Of a DNA stretch of 64,000 bases, positions 1 to 11,400 are shown piece by piece. The position numbers and the translations under genes were made by a program. The stretch is from Rhynchospora pubera (lineage: Eukaryota; Streptophyta; Magnoliopsida; Poales; Cyperaceae): NCBI GenBank assembly GCA_028095005.1, contig CM051459.1, positions 133,945,657 through 134,009,656 on the forward strand, written 5' to 3'. Position 1 is the stretch's first letter. Each line of letters starts with the position of its first letter. The notes under the pieces were generated by a model that was given only the letters and a program-made list of their open reading frames with translations, did not search any database and was not told the DNA's origin.

Positions 1-384
1 CGAAAGCTGTCTCGAGATGCGTGCAGACACGTGGCGCTGAATGAGAAACTTCCTCTCAGAGTTGTTGTCAAGGTGCTTTTTATTGAACTGATCCACCTCA
101 AGTCGTCACTCGGCGAGCAGGAGGCCGAAGCCTTGATCGGAACAGAACTGAGAGGCGAAATTGAAACTGAAACTGAAACTGAAATTGATAATGGTAGGAG
201 GGAAATGTTGTGGCAGAGGTTGAAGCTGCACAGAAACTATGAAACACTGAAGAAGCTGATTAAGAAGCTTGAAAAGGCAAAGGAGGCCAGGAAAAATTGG
301 TCCATATCTTTCTGTAAGAATATGGAGTCGGTAAGAATTTTTAAGATGCTTCCTGCATCAAGAGGACAGCAAGATGCAGCCTAG
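1..384 (+). CDS. NPH3-family protein, C-terminal part (5' end outside the window)
   Basis: The frame is open from base 1 to the TAG at 382-384 (127 residues). It begins RKLSRDACRHVALNEKLPLRVVVKVLF, matching in order the end of the plant NPH3 domain (cysteine-containing helix, then N-E-K/R-L-P-L-R-V-V-V-x-V-L-F). NPH3 proteins are usually BTB-domain adaptors of plasma-membrane phototropin or auxin-transport signalling that bind CUL3 ligases; that is family knowledge, and the BTB part is not in the window. After the domain comes an acidic E-T repeat (about residues 50-58) and a basic, coiled-coil-like tail of L, K and E that is common in this family. A possible poly(A) signal AATAAA lies at 533-538. 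The piece is a final exon; which NPH3 member it is cannot be decided. Confidence 0.85.
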   Translation, partial: RKLSRDACRHVALNEKLPLRVVVKVLFIELIHLKSSLGEQEAEALIGTELRGEIETETETEIDNGRREMLWQRLKLHRNYETLKKLIKKLEKAKEARKNWSISFCKNMESVRIFKMLPASRGQQDAA

Positions 385-405
385 AGTTAATTTTTGTTGG
401 CTATG

Positions 406-1026
406 TATGAGAATTTATGTTTGGTTACTTAGAAGTTCAGACTATGATTTTTTTTTTTTCATCTGTAAAACTTTTACTTTTTTTCCCTCCACCAAATTGA
501 ATCGTTGCATTTATATTGTCTTAACATTGTTGAATAAAAATATCCTGTACTCGGAAAATTAAGTCAAAATTACTGTTGTTCTTGGGTTTATAAATTCTTC
601 TTTAATTTGTATGTTGTAGTTGGCTAATACGTAGCGTTATTTTCAACTCGTTTTTTTAAAGTATATAATTGGCTTTATGAAAGGTGTATTTCTAATTACA
701 TACATTCAACTGAAACTATATATGAGATTTTGTGTTTGGTTAAAAGTTTCAACTTTGATTTTTTTTTTTTCATCTCTACAAGTTTTCCTTTTTTTCTCCA
801 CCAAATTGATTCGTTGCATTTATGTTTGTCGTTTAACATGGTTAAATAAAAATGGTCTTTTGGAAATTAATTCAAAAAAATATATATTGCTGTGCTTGTT
901 TTGGTTAATAAATTGCTTCTACTGCATTTACTAGTTTGTCTTAATACGTGTCAAGATTGTATTCAACTCGTCTTTGCAAAGTATAATTAGCTTTAGGAAA
1001 GGGGTGTTTCTAATTACATACATTCA
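406..1026 (+). repeat. Tandem duplication of the NPH3 gene's 3' flank
   Basis: Two diverged direct copies, about 406-720 and 721-1026. Both start TATGAGA, pass through a T-run, a CCACCAAATTGA block and a TTCAACTCG block, and end with TTTCTAATTACATACATTCAA. A local tandem duplication beginning 22 bp after the stop codon, so it probably covers the 3' UTR and duplicates any poly(A) site. Confidence 0.75.
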
Positions 1027-1244
1027 ATTTTTTATTGACACAACAAAATTCATCTCTTGCTCCATGCATCAGCGCAACAATATTAAGAATCTGTTTGGAT
1101 TAATAAAACAAACTAGAATTTGATGGATATATGATATATCTACTTTAGCCGTGTAAAGTGATTAAAAGCAAAACAAGACGTTGAATTTGTTAGATGTTAG
1201 CTCAAGGGTGTAAGTTAAGTGTTTGTAAGCCTTGCGAGTGCAAA

Positions 1245-1425
1245 CAGGGGCGGATCTACCACCGGGGCGGGTGGGGCTAGAGCCCCACCTCACGTCGTCG
1301 AGCCCTTGGAGCCCCCCTTTAGCCCCAGCTAATTTTTTCTGTCATTGGAGCACTCAAAAGTGGGGCTGAAAACTTAAACAGAGGTTGTTAGACCCACCTA
1401 AATATTTTTTCTAGATCCGCCACTG
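1245..1425. mobile_element. hAT-type MITE, 181 bp
   Basis: The ends are inverted repeats (CAGGGGCGGATCT at the left; AGATCCGCCACTG at the right). A perfect 8-bp target duplication AGTGCAAA flanks it at 1237-1244 and 1426-1433. The 8-bp duplication and the CAGnGGCGGA end are typical of plant hAT elements. No coding capacity, so non-autonomous. Confidence 0.85.
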
Positions 1426-1433
1426 AGTGCAAA

Positions 1434-2867
1434 GACATTCGTGACGGGCACTCCGTCATGTACTGTCCAGTCACTGTATGCGACGGGGTGTCTCAGGAAT
1501 AAGAGTTTTGCTAAATTGCAATTTTAAGAGCGATGTGATTTAATTCGAGTACATGTAGATCTAAGTCACCAAATTTTGGACATTTATCTAATTCATTTTA
1601 CTAGTGTATTCATTAACAATCTTTTGATCTCATAAGATTTCAAATTGCCTTTTTTTTTCTGTGCATAGCTCCACATGATGTAGGTCAACATCAACTCTTT
1701 AGATTCATCTTTTATACATGAAATTTGTTTCTATTAGTGCAAAAGTCATGTTGGGGCAATTTGATACAGCGGAAAACTTTAGAATTTACACTTAAAGATA
1801 TGAAAATAAGCATCAAAACAAGTGGATCTGAAGAAGACGACAAAAATGCATGAAGTAAATTTTATTTAAAAAATTATGGTATTATTTTGTTTTCGGTCGC
1901 TCAGTTTTGAGTTCTGAGAACTGAGATTAGACTCATAGAGTGATAGAGATCAGCTCTTGAAAATTGGTTTGGTCTGTCAATTAACTGCATGTGCAGTGCA
2001 GAGTTGTTTTCATGATGAGAGGTAGCTAGATTAAATTATTTTGAACATTTGATTCAGCAAAACAGATACATATGGAATTTCGTCTTGTAGCTTCAGGCCT
2101 TCAGCAGGATCATTTTGGGCCAATTTGCATGCTGATGATATTTACGAGGAAACATTATTGGTTAATTGAATTAATCATTTCCACAGCATGTTAGGAAAGA
2201 TACTTTTTGAAATTAAAAGTGCATGCAGGACGTAAATCCTTGACCTTATGGAGGCCAGTCTAGTGCTCGACCTTATGGAGGCCAGTCTAGTGCTCTTACG
2301 CAGACTTGTATTCTGTACCAGCATTTTCTGCATTTTTTTTCAAGTTCATCAATTTCTAGTTAAAATTTTCAACAAATAAGTTGAATTCATCAGCTGGTCA
2401 ATTTTGACGTCTCATCAAGCATGCCAAGGGTGTACCCTTTTCCTTTCATATACTACCAGCATAACAGCTATGCTGTTTTGTTGCAGCAAGAACCCAAGTC
2501 AAAACAATTTTCTACGTTGTAAATTTTGCTTATGTTCTATATTCTTCGGTCAAATTTTTACCTAACTCGGCTAACCCAAAAGAAAAGAAGGCATACGTTC
2601 AATGCCCGACTCGAGAGAGAGGAGATCACAACAAGTCAAATAACACTTTCTATTTTTTTCCCTAAATCACATCTGATAATAAATAATAAAAGAAACAGAC
2701 CTAGATCAAACAAGAAAAGAATTTTGTGAAAATAAAAAAAAAAAGAACTGAAGGAAATTGTGCCTATAAGAAACTGTACAACTCCCCCGAGTAGAAATAG
2801 CAGTAACATCTCCAAAAGCATATACATGAAATGCAAAATCACAACGTAGCCCGTTATTTATTTTAAT
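1434..2867. other. Intergenic AT-rich stretch between the NPH3 and SCAMP genes
   Basis: No gene or recognisable element seen except a perfect tandem copy of a 27-bp unit at 2242-2268 and 2269-2295 (unit begins GACCTTATGGAGG). The last part, next to 2868, is the probable 3' UTR of the SCAMP gene. Confidence 0.6.
2242..2295. repeat. 27-bp perfect tandem duplication
   Basis: Two identical 27-bp units abut at 2268/2269. The lack of any mismatch suggests a recent slippage-type duplication. Confidence 0.9.
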
Positions 2868-5785
2868 TTAAAATGCAGCCCTGAAAGCACCCTGAGCTGC
2901 TTGACGTCTCATCTCAGCCTCCTTCCCACTTCCTCTGAAGTACATGTAGACTTGCTGAAAAATATAATTCATGTGAATAACATGTCAAATCACATATCTA
3001 TAATTATTTCTACATTATTCACCAGTATTCAAAAGAAAGCATTTTAAAAGTTCAAAAAAAGCAACTGACCTGAATAACTGAAATGCTAACAAGTGTCTCG
3101 ATGCAGAAAAACCCAAACCCGATGAAATAGAATATCTACATCATGAAATCAAATATTTATATTAAATACGGGACATAAGAATAACTCGATTATAATTTCA
3201 AAACGAAATAATGAATTTCTTACCCCAACAACAGCACTGTTTCCAATGAGGTCAATTGCTGGCAAAATTCCACTGCAGAACATACAAAAAGTGGAAATAT
3301 TATACATCTGTGAGGATATTGAAAACCAATTAAAATTTTAACTTAAGCAAAGTAGCTGCTTACGTGAGAGACTTCCCCTTGAAAATGAAAGTGGGTGCAA
3401 CTGCCGCATAAATGCAGAAGCCGATGTGAATCTAAAATAGAGGAAAAAAACCCTTCAAATAAAACTTACTATAATTTAAAAATATATATACTTCTCTCAT
3501 ACTTCATTTACAACTATAACTTACCAAGTAGAACAAGAAAAACCATCCAAATTTCAAAGCACTGTCAGTCCTACAATATTGCATGGCAAAGATTACAAAG
3601 TAATTAAAATATTATCTAAAAGAAAAAAAACAATAAATTTAAGCAGATAAGAGTTAGTACTAGTACCTCATGGCATTATAAAGAGGCCTATACCACAATA
3701 CATAGGCACCTGGCACACCAGCTAAAAAGTATATTATAGCAAGGAGCCATATACCAACACCTATAATAAAAAAGGAGAAGGAATAATGTGAATCTTGAAA
3801 AATCTGAACATTACACATACATTTGCCTGTAACACACAAGGCAAACCCCTATTTTAAAGAACCACTATGTGTAAGTAAAAGATTTATAAGTCACAAGAAT
3901 ACCTTCTTCCTTGATCCAAGCTGCAGTGACAGAGATTATATTCCAAAAGAGACATGTAATCATTCCTGCAGAAGTTGCAGATTGGAACTCAGACTCAACC
4001 TTCAAGGCACTTTGTAAATGACTGAGATAAATGTAACTATCACTACAATTCCCCTCCCCCCCCCCCCACCCAGGTCGTAGGAGTTAACTCATCGTGATCA
4101 AAACTCTTGTAAGTTCAAAGCTAGACCTCACATTAACACATATAACTAACAAAAGCTTATTAATCTGTAGGTAAGTTGTTCAACAAAAGTAAAAAAAGCA
4201 AATTATGTACCTAGAAAAGAGGCAAAGGCAATGTACTGCAGCCGTTGCAAATGAACAGGTATGTCTTTTGGGATGTCATGATGTATTATAGGGAAAAATG
4301 GAGGAAAGTTTTTCTCTTCTAGTACTATGCCAGCTGAGATATAACAAATAAAGAAAACATAAAGTACGTCAGGTGGCAGTAAAATTATGGAATATCAAAT
4401 CATCATCATGTATTGGGTTCCTAAACAGGCCAACGGTTAAACAAGAAGTTATGTAACCTTCTAAAATGTTGAAATATCAAAGATCCAGTAGTACTTGAAC
4501 CAGAAGTTATGTAACACTCTAAAATGTTCAAAATATCGAATATCCTCTAGTAAACAAGAAGTTATGTAACTCTCTAAATTGTTGAAAAATATCACCCCTC
4601 CCTTCTACATTTATTTGGTGCCTGAACAACTGGTGTGCCATTGTCATTAGCACAGAAGATGCATTTCAGGCATATTACTGAAGTGTAACAGGTACAGTAG
4701 AGCATAAAAATAGGACCTTTCTAAAATGCTTTTTCATTAACAAACATAAGGCATCCTCTGTGTATAAATTGTATTTTGTTTCAGGTGTTACACAATGGTT
4801 TTGTATCTTGCAGATAAATAAGATGGCAGTAATCTCTATGGAGGAAATAAAAAAGTTATACCTCTCGCTGCTGCATCCTCCCTTCTTTTCAGTTCCTGTG
4901 TGCCACATTTATATCAAACAATCAAATAAAATACATATTGGACGCTACCAATATCCTACAACTTGAACAAAAATACCAAAGTAAAATCTCAAAAAAAAAA
5001 AGCTTAAATGTAAAGATATAGTTAGTACCTTTTCTCTCCTGTTAAGTTCAGCCTCCTTTGCTTTCAGTTCTCTTTCTTTACTCTTTATGTCCTGAATTTA
5101 CAGATTCACCAACATCTGTAAGATAACATAATAACACAAAATTGTATGGTTGTTTAATTTAATTAAAAAATTGGAACCCAAAATTTACCTGACTACTTTC
5201 AAGAGGAATATCGACGGTGGGCCCATGGTCATTGTAGAAACCAGCTGGCTCTGGTGGAAGCGGTGACAGTCTTGCAGTTGGGTTCTGTTTATTATTATCA
5301 AGTCTTTCAATAAATTCAGATAAAATTAACTAAGAGGTGACTATTGTCTTTTTTCTTTTTCTTTTGAAGTGGTAACTTACAGGCATGTAGAAAGGACCTG
5401 CACTTGATTGGGAACTTGGCCTTGAATTATTCTGTCAGAAGGAAAAAAAAAAAAGAAATTAATTGACCTTCTTACCTCAATTGAGACACAAATCCATTCA
5501 ACTCTAATTCAATTGAAATATGCCAATTCCACTAACAAATCACTTCAATTTCACGAGAACAATTACCAAAAAGTAGTATACATATACTCATATTCTTCCG
5601 AAACTACTTATTGCGCGAGGTCGGATTTAAATCTGGCGTGGTTATCCTAGGGTTTATCGCCATACTTAGACAAACTTCCCAAATTAGAATCTAGTAACAA
5701 ATAGAGAGAGAGAGAGAGAGAGTACCGCAAAGGGGTTGACCTCCTCTTCTTCATCGAAAGGGTTCTTGTCGTATCGATTCGCCAT
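2868..5785 (-). CDS. SCAMP: Secretory carrier-associated membrane protein (SCAMP), 13 exons
   Basis: Exons (minus strand): 5785-5726, 5431-5381, 5284-5189, 5091-5029, 4895-4862, 4333-4211, 3965-3903, 3760-3667, 3570-3525, 3431-3364, 3272-3224, 3135-3070, 2954-2868. All introns are GT-AG and the frame closes at 900 nt (299 residues), the usual plant SCAMP size. Two N-terminal NPF motifs (residues 8-10 and 17-19) are EH-domain ligands. They are followed by a charged coiled coil (exons 4-5, repeated K-E-A-E-L) and then the family core starting near EEKNFPPFFPIIHHDIP and four hydrophobic spans from exon 6 to exon 12 (for example WLLAIIYFLAGVPGAY, FFLFYLIHIGFCIYAA). Members are four-pass proteins of the trans-Golgi network, plasma membrane and cell plate, acting in vesicle trafficking. 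The start is the first ATG of the frame, placed before the NPF motif. Upstream (5786-5935) is GA-rich, a probable 5' UTR or core promoter; a GA run also opens intron 1 (5702-5722). Confidence 0.95.
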
Positions 5786-5935
5786 GATCGGTGTAAGAGG
5801 AGAGGAGGAAGAGAGGAAAAGAGAAAGAGAAGGGAAGAGATAAGAAAGAGAAACAAAAGAGAACTAAAACAGGTGTAAATCTCACGCCGCGTATAAGACT
5901 AGAAAGAGAGAGAGAAGGAGAGAAGTCGTTGAAGA

Positions 5936-6971
5936 AGAAAACAACTGTTTTTATTATTATCAGAACAGTTGCATTTTGTTCAAGCGCTTTTTATCTCTCT
6001 TCTTCGTCCCTTTTCATCGGTCTAGAAGGTCACCGACTCAAGTATAATTTAATTTTTTATTTTATTATAAAGTATTAATAACACTCTTGTTATGCTTTTT
6101 CATTTTAATTCGACCGATAATGTTAAGTTCCTCGTCAGTTGTTGTAACAAATTTTAAGGTGGTTTTGGAAAAAATTAAGTAATAAATAAGGTAAATGGAA
6201 AGTAACAGTTAATTTTTTGCATTTGAACTTGTTTCCCTTTTGGTAATTTTATTTCAATAAACAGCACATTTTTTTTTATCCATATAGCAGATGTTTTATC
6301 AAAATTCTCCTCTAAAAGATAATCATATTTGAAGGGTTAAAGTTCTGCTTCCAACGGATTCTTAACTATGAAGCTACTAAAACAATGACATGTGGAATGC
6401 ATCTAACGAACTTTTGAACTACCTTTGATTTTTTTTTTTTTTTCCCTGAACTGAATTTTTTATAGATTATTTAAATAGATGTAATGTTGAGCTGGATAAC
6501 GTGGGAAGGGAGCAGCAATTGGAAGCTTCCGTCACTTTTCCTGGGACAAGCAATAAATCAAACAAATGTTTTCTTTTCTTCGCTAATATTATTTTCCTAA
6601 TTTCCCAATGTATTTATTATACGATGATCTGATTCTATATGCCCATGCTTTTGTAGCTTTTATGCTGCTCCACATTGGGACCAGAGGGTTACGTTGCTTG
6701 TTAGTCTCTGTCAAATACTTTCACAATTTTTTAGATTTAAAGTTCATTAAAGCTTAAAAGGAAGCAAATATCGATTTATTAAATGCCTATAGTTGTCGTC
6801 TCCGAAATCAACTATCATATAATATTAATTTAATGTATTGATCAGGTCTATATGTGGAACCCATGAGGTCTTAAATCTGTCAGGTAAGTTTCAATATCCT
6901 AAGCTCAAACTTCTTTGGTTCAAAAAATAAACAAAATAATTAATAAAGATATCGTGAGTTCGCTGCAAACC
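5936..6971. other. Upstream region of the SCAMP gene
   Basis: AT-rich DNA beyond the GA-rich leader. I see no ORF, tRNA or clear element. It presumably holds the SCAMP promoter, but no individual site stands out. Confidence 0.5.
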
Positions 6972-6984
6972 ACATATATCCAAT

Positions 6985-7172
6985 CCGACTCTGCTGTTGC
7001 GCGACACAGCGTGTAGCGCACTACGAGCCGTCTGATCTTGATCGGATGGTTCACTTTTTACGGGCCTATCAATCTAGGTTACATGCACGGGGCTCCTTTG
7101 TCCATTGGATCTTAATCAGACGGCCAGCGTACCGCGCGACACAGCGTGTCGCGCGGCAGCGGATCTGAATTT
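6985..7172. mobile_element. Foldback element FB1 (188 bp)
   Basis: Long imperfect inverted repeat flanked by a perfect 13-bp direct repeat ACATATATCCAAT (6972-6984 and 7173-7185), taken as the target duplication. The inner stem (GCCGTCTGAT...ATCAGACGGC) encloses an asymmetric loop containing CTATCAATCT and CATGCACGGGGC, both also found in the elements at 28583 and 32478. Each outer arm is itself a palindrome: 6999-7019, and 7132-7156 (an 11-bp stem with a 3-nt loop AGC). No coding capacity. Not assignable to a named superfamily from this window. Confidence 0.75.
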
Positions 7173-7185
7173 ACATATATCCAAT

Positions 7186-8002
7186 GACAGTGAAGAAATG
7201 ATGTAACGTCTTCAATATATACAGGTACAATTGCATAGCAGGTAGGTCGGTTACCATACCATTGGTTAAACAAATAAAAAAGTGACAAACGACTTACTTT
7301 TAGCATGAATAAATAAATAAAACCTCACATACCTAAATCACTTATTTTTTTTAGAAGTAATGCGACGCCCTCAGATACAATTCATGAATATTTTTTAGAA
7401 GGAAAAAGAAATTGTTAGTCAACACAACAAAATGTTGAATTATTCTAAGAAGGCGCCTAACTGGGTGGCCAATTGAGACCCACTAATTCGTTCACTGGTC
7501 AACCTATAATTTGCCTTCTTCACTTAATTTAACGACATTTACACATGCCCAAATTTTCTAGATTGCCATAAAATTACTTCATCAGAAACAAAATTATTGA
7601 ATTGCCATATTGCCAATCAAGGACCACTAATACTACAAGATGGAATTGATAACAAACTTCTATACTATAAAGAAAAATATATATATCTGTTCCATTTCCA
7701 CATTCTATACTTCCTTTTGAACACAAATAAGAACCTTCTATCTTGTCAAACCCATATTAACTGCAAAAAACTGACGTTCAATCAAAGTTGCATTTTTTGT
7801 AAAGCTAAATTCAATTCTTGAGCTAGCGTAGCCACTTCACCTCCCCTCCTGCATTCATTTCATTTATAAGATCCACAAAATAACAAAGACAAACATTTTT
7901 TTTCCTTAAGGAAACACTTGTAGGCATGCAAACATCAAGTCCATTGCAAATACAAAAAAATTATTTAAAGATCACCTCTTCGCAGTTTTCTCAAAAATAA
8001 AT
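7186..8002. other. AT-rich intergenic DNA
   Basis: Short chance ORFs only; no domain, repeat boundary or RNA gene recognised. Lies downstream of the katanin p80 gene and upstream of the SCAMP gene. Confidence 0.5.
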
Positions 8003-8387
8003 GGGAGTGGCTAGTGTCAAACATATAGGACACATACACTTGTCCAACACGATGAAATTTTAATTTTTAAGATTAAAATGGCCGATCCAAACCGCTCAAA
8101 TTGTTCTACGTTATAAAATCTCCGTGGAAACCAAATTTTATATTTTTTCAATTTTTTTTACTATTTTTTTGTAAATTTTTAATATGCTCAATCTAAAAAG
8201 TTATGAACCCTCCAATTTTGAAAATTCCAAAAAAAAATTAGAAAATTTGGAAAAATATAAAATTTGATTTTCAAGGATATTATAATATATAGATCGTATT
8301 GAGCGGTTTGGATCGGCCGTTTGAAATTTTAATGATCCACGTTTGGATCGTATTTGACATCCTATATGTTTAATTCTAGCATTACTC
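8003..8387. mobile_element. Mutator-type MITE next to the katanin p80 stop codon
   Basis: A 385-bp hairpin with long imperfect terminal inverted repeats: the left arm contains AAACATATAGGA and GGCCGATCCAAACCGCTCAA; the right arm is its reverse complement. A 9-bp target duplication AAAATAAAT flanks it (7994-8002 and 8388-8396), as expected of Mutator-like elements. It starts 30 bp beyond the katanin p80 stop codon (8418), so it is probably in or just after that gene's 3' UTR. No ORF. Confidence 0.85.
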
Positions 8388-8417
8388 AAAATAAATTGAT
8401 AAAATAAAAAATATATA

Positions 8418-11400
8418 TTACCGAGTAATAGGTTCAAGCAAAGGTCGAATCTTCTGCAAATGGCCAGAGCAATTTTTGCACCGTTTCAATCTACAAGAAA
8501 CCCAACTATGAAGTCAGTTCAACCATCTTCAAATCCAGCAATTAAAAGCAATAATCTAAGTACTCTGGGTTAAATACAAAACATATAATTTACTCTTTAT
8601 CTGCATGAAGCAGCAAAGGCAGTTTATATTTGCAATAGAGCAGCGATTCTAATTTAAATGGAGAGGATTATCACTGTTATAGTTAATAATGCTACTTATC
8701 CTAGTACAAAACAAAAAAAAACCCATTGCATGCCAATTGAATCAACGGCAAGGTTGCCATTTTAAAAAATACAAGCACCTCTGAAGTGAATAAATTTGTT
8801 AATTATGAAATATTTACACAAGATGTGGCTGTAGTTTGGTTAACCAAACTATTCAATAGCATTTTCCGATCAAATAGGATGCCAGATGCGTGGAGGAGAA
8901 GCACTCTAGTACCAATCTTCAAGAATAAAGGGGATGCTCAAAGCTGTACAAACTATAGAGGAATTAAGCTTATGAGTCATACAATGAAGCTTTGGGAGAG
9001 AGTGATAGAACATCGTTTGAGACGGATGACAAACGTTTCGAAAAACCAATTTGGTTTTATGCCTGGGAGGTCAACCATGGAGGCCATCTTCCTAATAAGG
9101 CAATTGATGGAGAGATATCGGGAGCGAAACAAGGATCTACATATGGTTTTCATTGATTTGGAGAAAGAATACGACAAAGTGCCAAGGAAAGTTATGTGGT
9201 GGGTGATGAAGGCTTTAAACCTAGGAATCAAATAAATTTATAAACCTAGACCTAACCTCACTAGTCGTCAAAGTTAAGCTTAGGGTCGAACCCACAGGAC
9301 GGATTAACGATTACTGGACTTGTTCTTTTTATGAAGCTAGACAATAAAATAAGGTTGAGAGTGTTGTAAAACAAAAGACTAAATAAAAGATGCAAATAAG
9401 TAAGATTTTTGGTTGTTTGTAGTTCTAATTCAATAAGGTAAACTAAAGCAGGTAGATTTTGGAGTTTTTCAAGTATAATAAGGCGTCTTAGGGGTCAGGA
9501 TTCACTTAGGTTTAGCCCTCAATTTGCTGGATCGCTCGCTGTCGCGTTAAATAACAACAAATCTAAGCATAGGCCGTCAGTTCGGTCCGAACACGACTTG
9601 TTCGGTCCGAATAGGGGCTGGTATGTTGAGTTATGACCATACAACTTGAGTTTTAACTTTATGAAGGGCTCAGATCGGCTATAGCTACATTACCTAATCC
9701 TCAACTGTCGTCTTTTGGACTAGAAATTAGTACAGGTCTCTACTTTGCCCACATAGACTAATTAAACCTAAACTTTCGTGTCGGTATTTTAATTAACCTA
9801 TGTCTTATTTATTTGTTTTCTTAGGGATATCTAAGTTGCCTTTCAGCCAACTTAGAAACTACACCTTTCAGTGCTAGCTAATCTCCTCTTTCGAATCTTC
9901 AACTTATCCCAAGTACTTAGTTTAATCCTAATTGTTTAACCTAACCTTGTAACTTAACTAAACAGGCCTTTATTTAGAAGTAAATCAGGTCAAAACAAGG
10001 GAATTAAACAAGCAACTAAAATACTACTCAATAAATAGATCATAAAGCAAAACATCAAGTCATATCAAGTCATAACATCAAACTAAACCTAAACTACATC
10101 CATACCCTAAGACAACATATATTTAGCCTAACATAGTATCAAAACAAACAATACAAAGAGTAGAAATCACAAGATACAAGCCCATGGAAATTAGAGATAA
10201 AAACATAGGAAGAATAAACCAAGTTGTCTTTCTATGCTCGATCTTCAATCATCAAAGGCAGTGGGGTGTTGCAAGGCGTGTCTCCAACCTTCTCCTTGCT
10301 GCCGTCGCCTCAAGAATCTGGTTGCTCGATGAAATCAATGGTGGAATCACCTAAAGAAGGTGGAATTGTGGTATGGAGGGTCGAATGCCTTTCCTTCAGG
10401 CCTTGGGGCGAATATATAGTGGTCTTCTGGCTTGGAAAGGAGGCTGGGGCGCTATGGCAAGAAGACATACCAAAATATCGAGTTTCCATGCGTGAAAACC
10501 CTTCCAAATATGCCATGGCGGCTCTCGGTTCGGTCTGGACAAGTTTTGTTCGGACTGGACATGGCTAATTCGGGTCAAAACAGCTCAATTCGGACCAAAT
10601 AGCCTCAGTTCGGACCGAACAGATTCAGTTCGGGTCGAACTGAGACTCCAGCCTTGAGTATCTGTTGTATTTTGGTCATATCTCCTTCGTCCGGACTCCG
10701 ATTTAGGTGATTCAAAAGCCGTTGGAAAGTTTAGGATGAGCTCTACAATGATGTTGACTCCATTTAGCCATTTGCTTTCCTAAGACTCTCATTTTGTCCT
10801 GTAAACATGCCTTCGGTCCGAGCGAAACTCCATTCGGTCCGAGTAGTAGCTTTGATGTTGCCTCCAAGTGCTAGGAATGAGTCGTCTAGCGTATGCCAAG
10901 TGCCAAAATCCATCTAATATTCGAGAATCCACTAGAAATCGTCGAGAAACCTGAAAATAAGAGAAAAGACGACGGTAGAGCCAATTCCTAGAAAATCATA
11001 GCAATTTATCAAATAATTGAATGGTTTGAGTATGATTTGAGTGCTAAGTACGGTCCAAAAACCTACAAATAATAACGATATCAAATTCCCCCAAACTTAA
11101 ACTTTGCTTGTCCTCAAGCAACGCCCTAAGCTTAGAATTTCGGACTGTACTTAAAGCCTTTAACATTGAGTTGTAACTCAAACCAAGAAATGTCGTGAAA
11201 CCAATTGCTATGCCTAAAATTTTCACACTTTAATCAAATAAGTCAAACAAAAATTTAATTTCAAGAACCAAGTTTAGTATTCTACAAATTAATTCATGCA
11301 ACTCTTGGTCCTAATGAAATATTCTCTCAAATTTTAGAACTCTAGCTTCTCTTTGTTATTTCAAATGCGATCTCAATTTCAATCACCCGTTCATTTTCAT

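Noticed and set aside
10224..10568. 114-codon ORF in both Athila-like LTRs (10224-10568 and 17024-17368)
   Set aside because: No domain, composition of LTR DNA, and identical only because the LTRs are identical. Not called as a gene.
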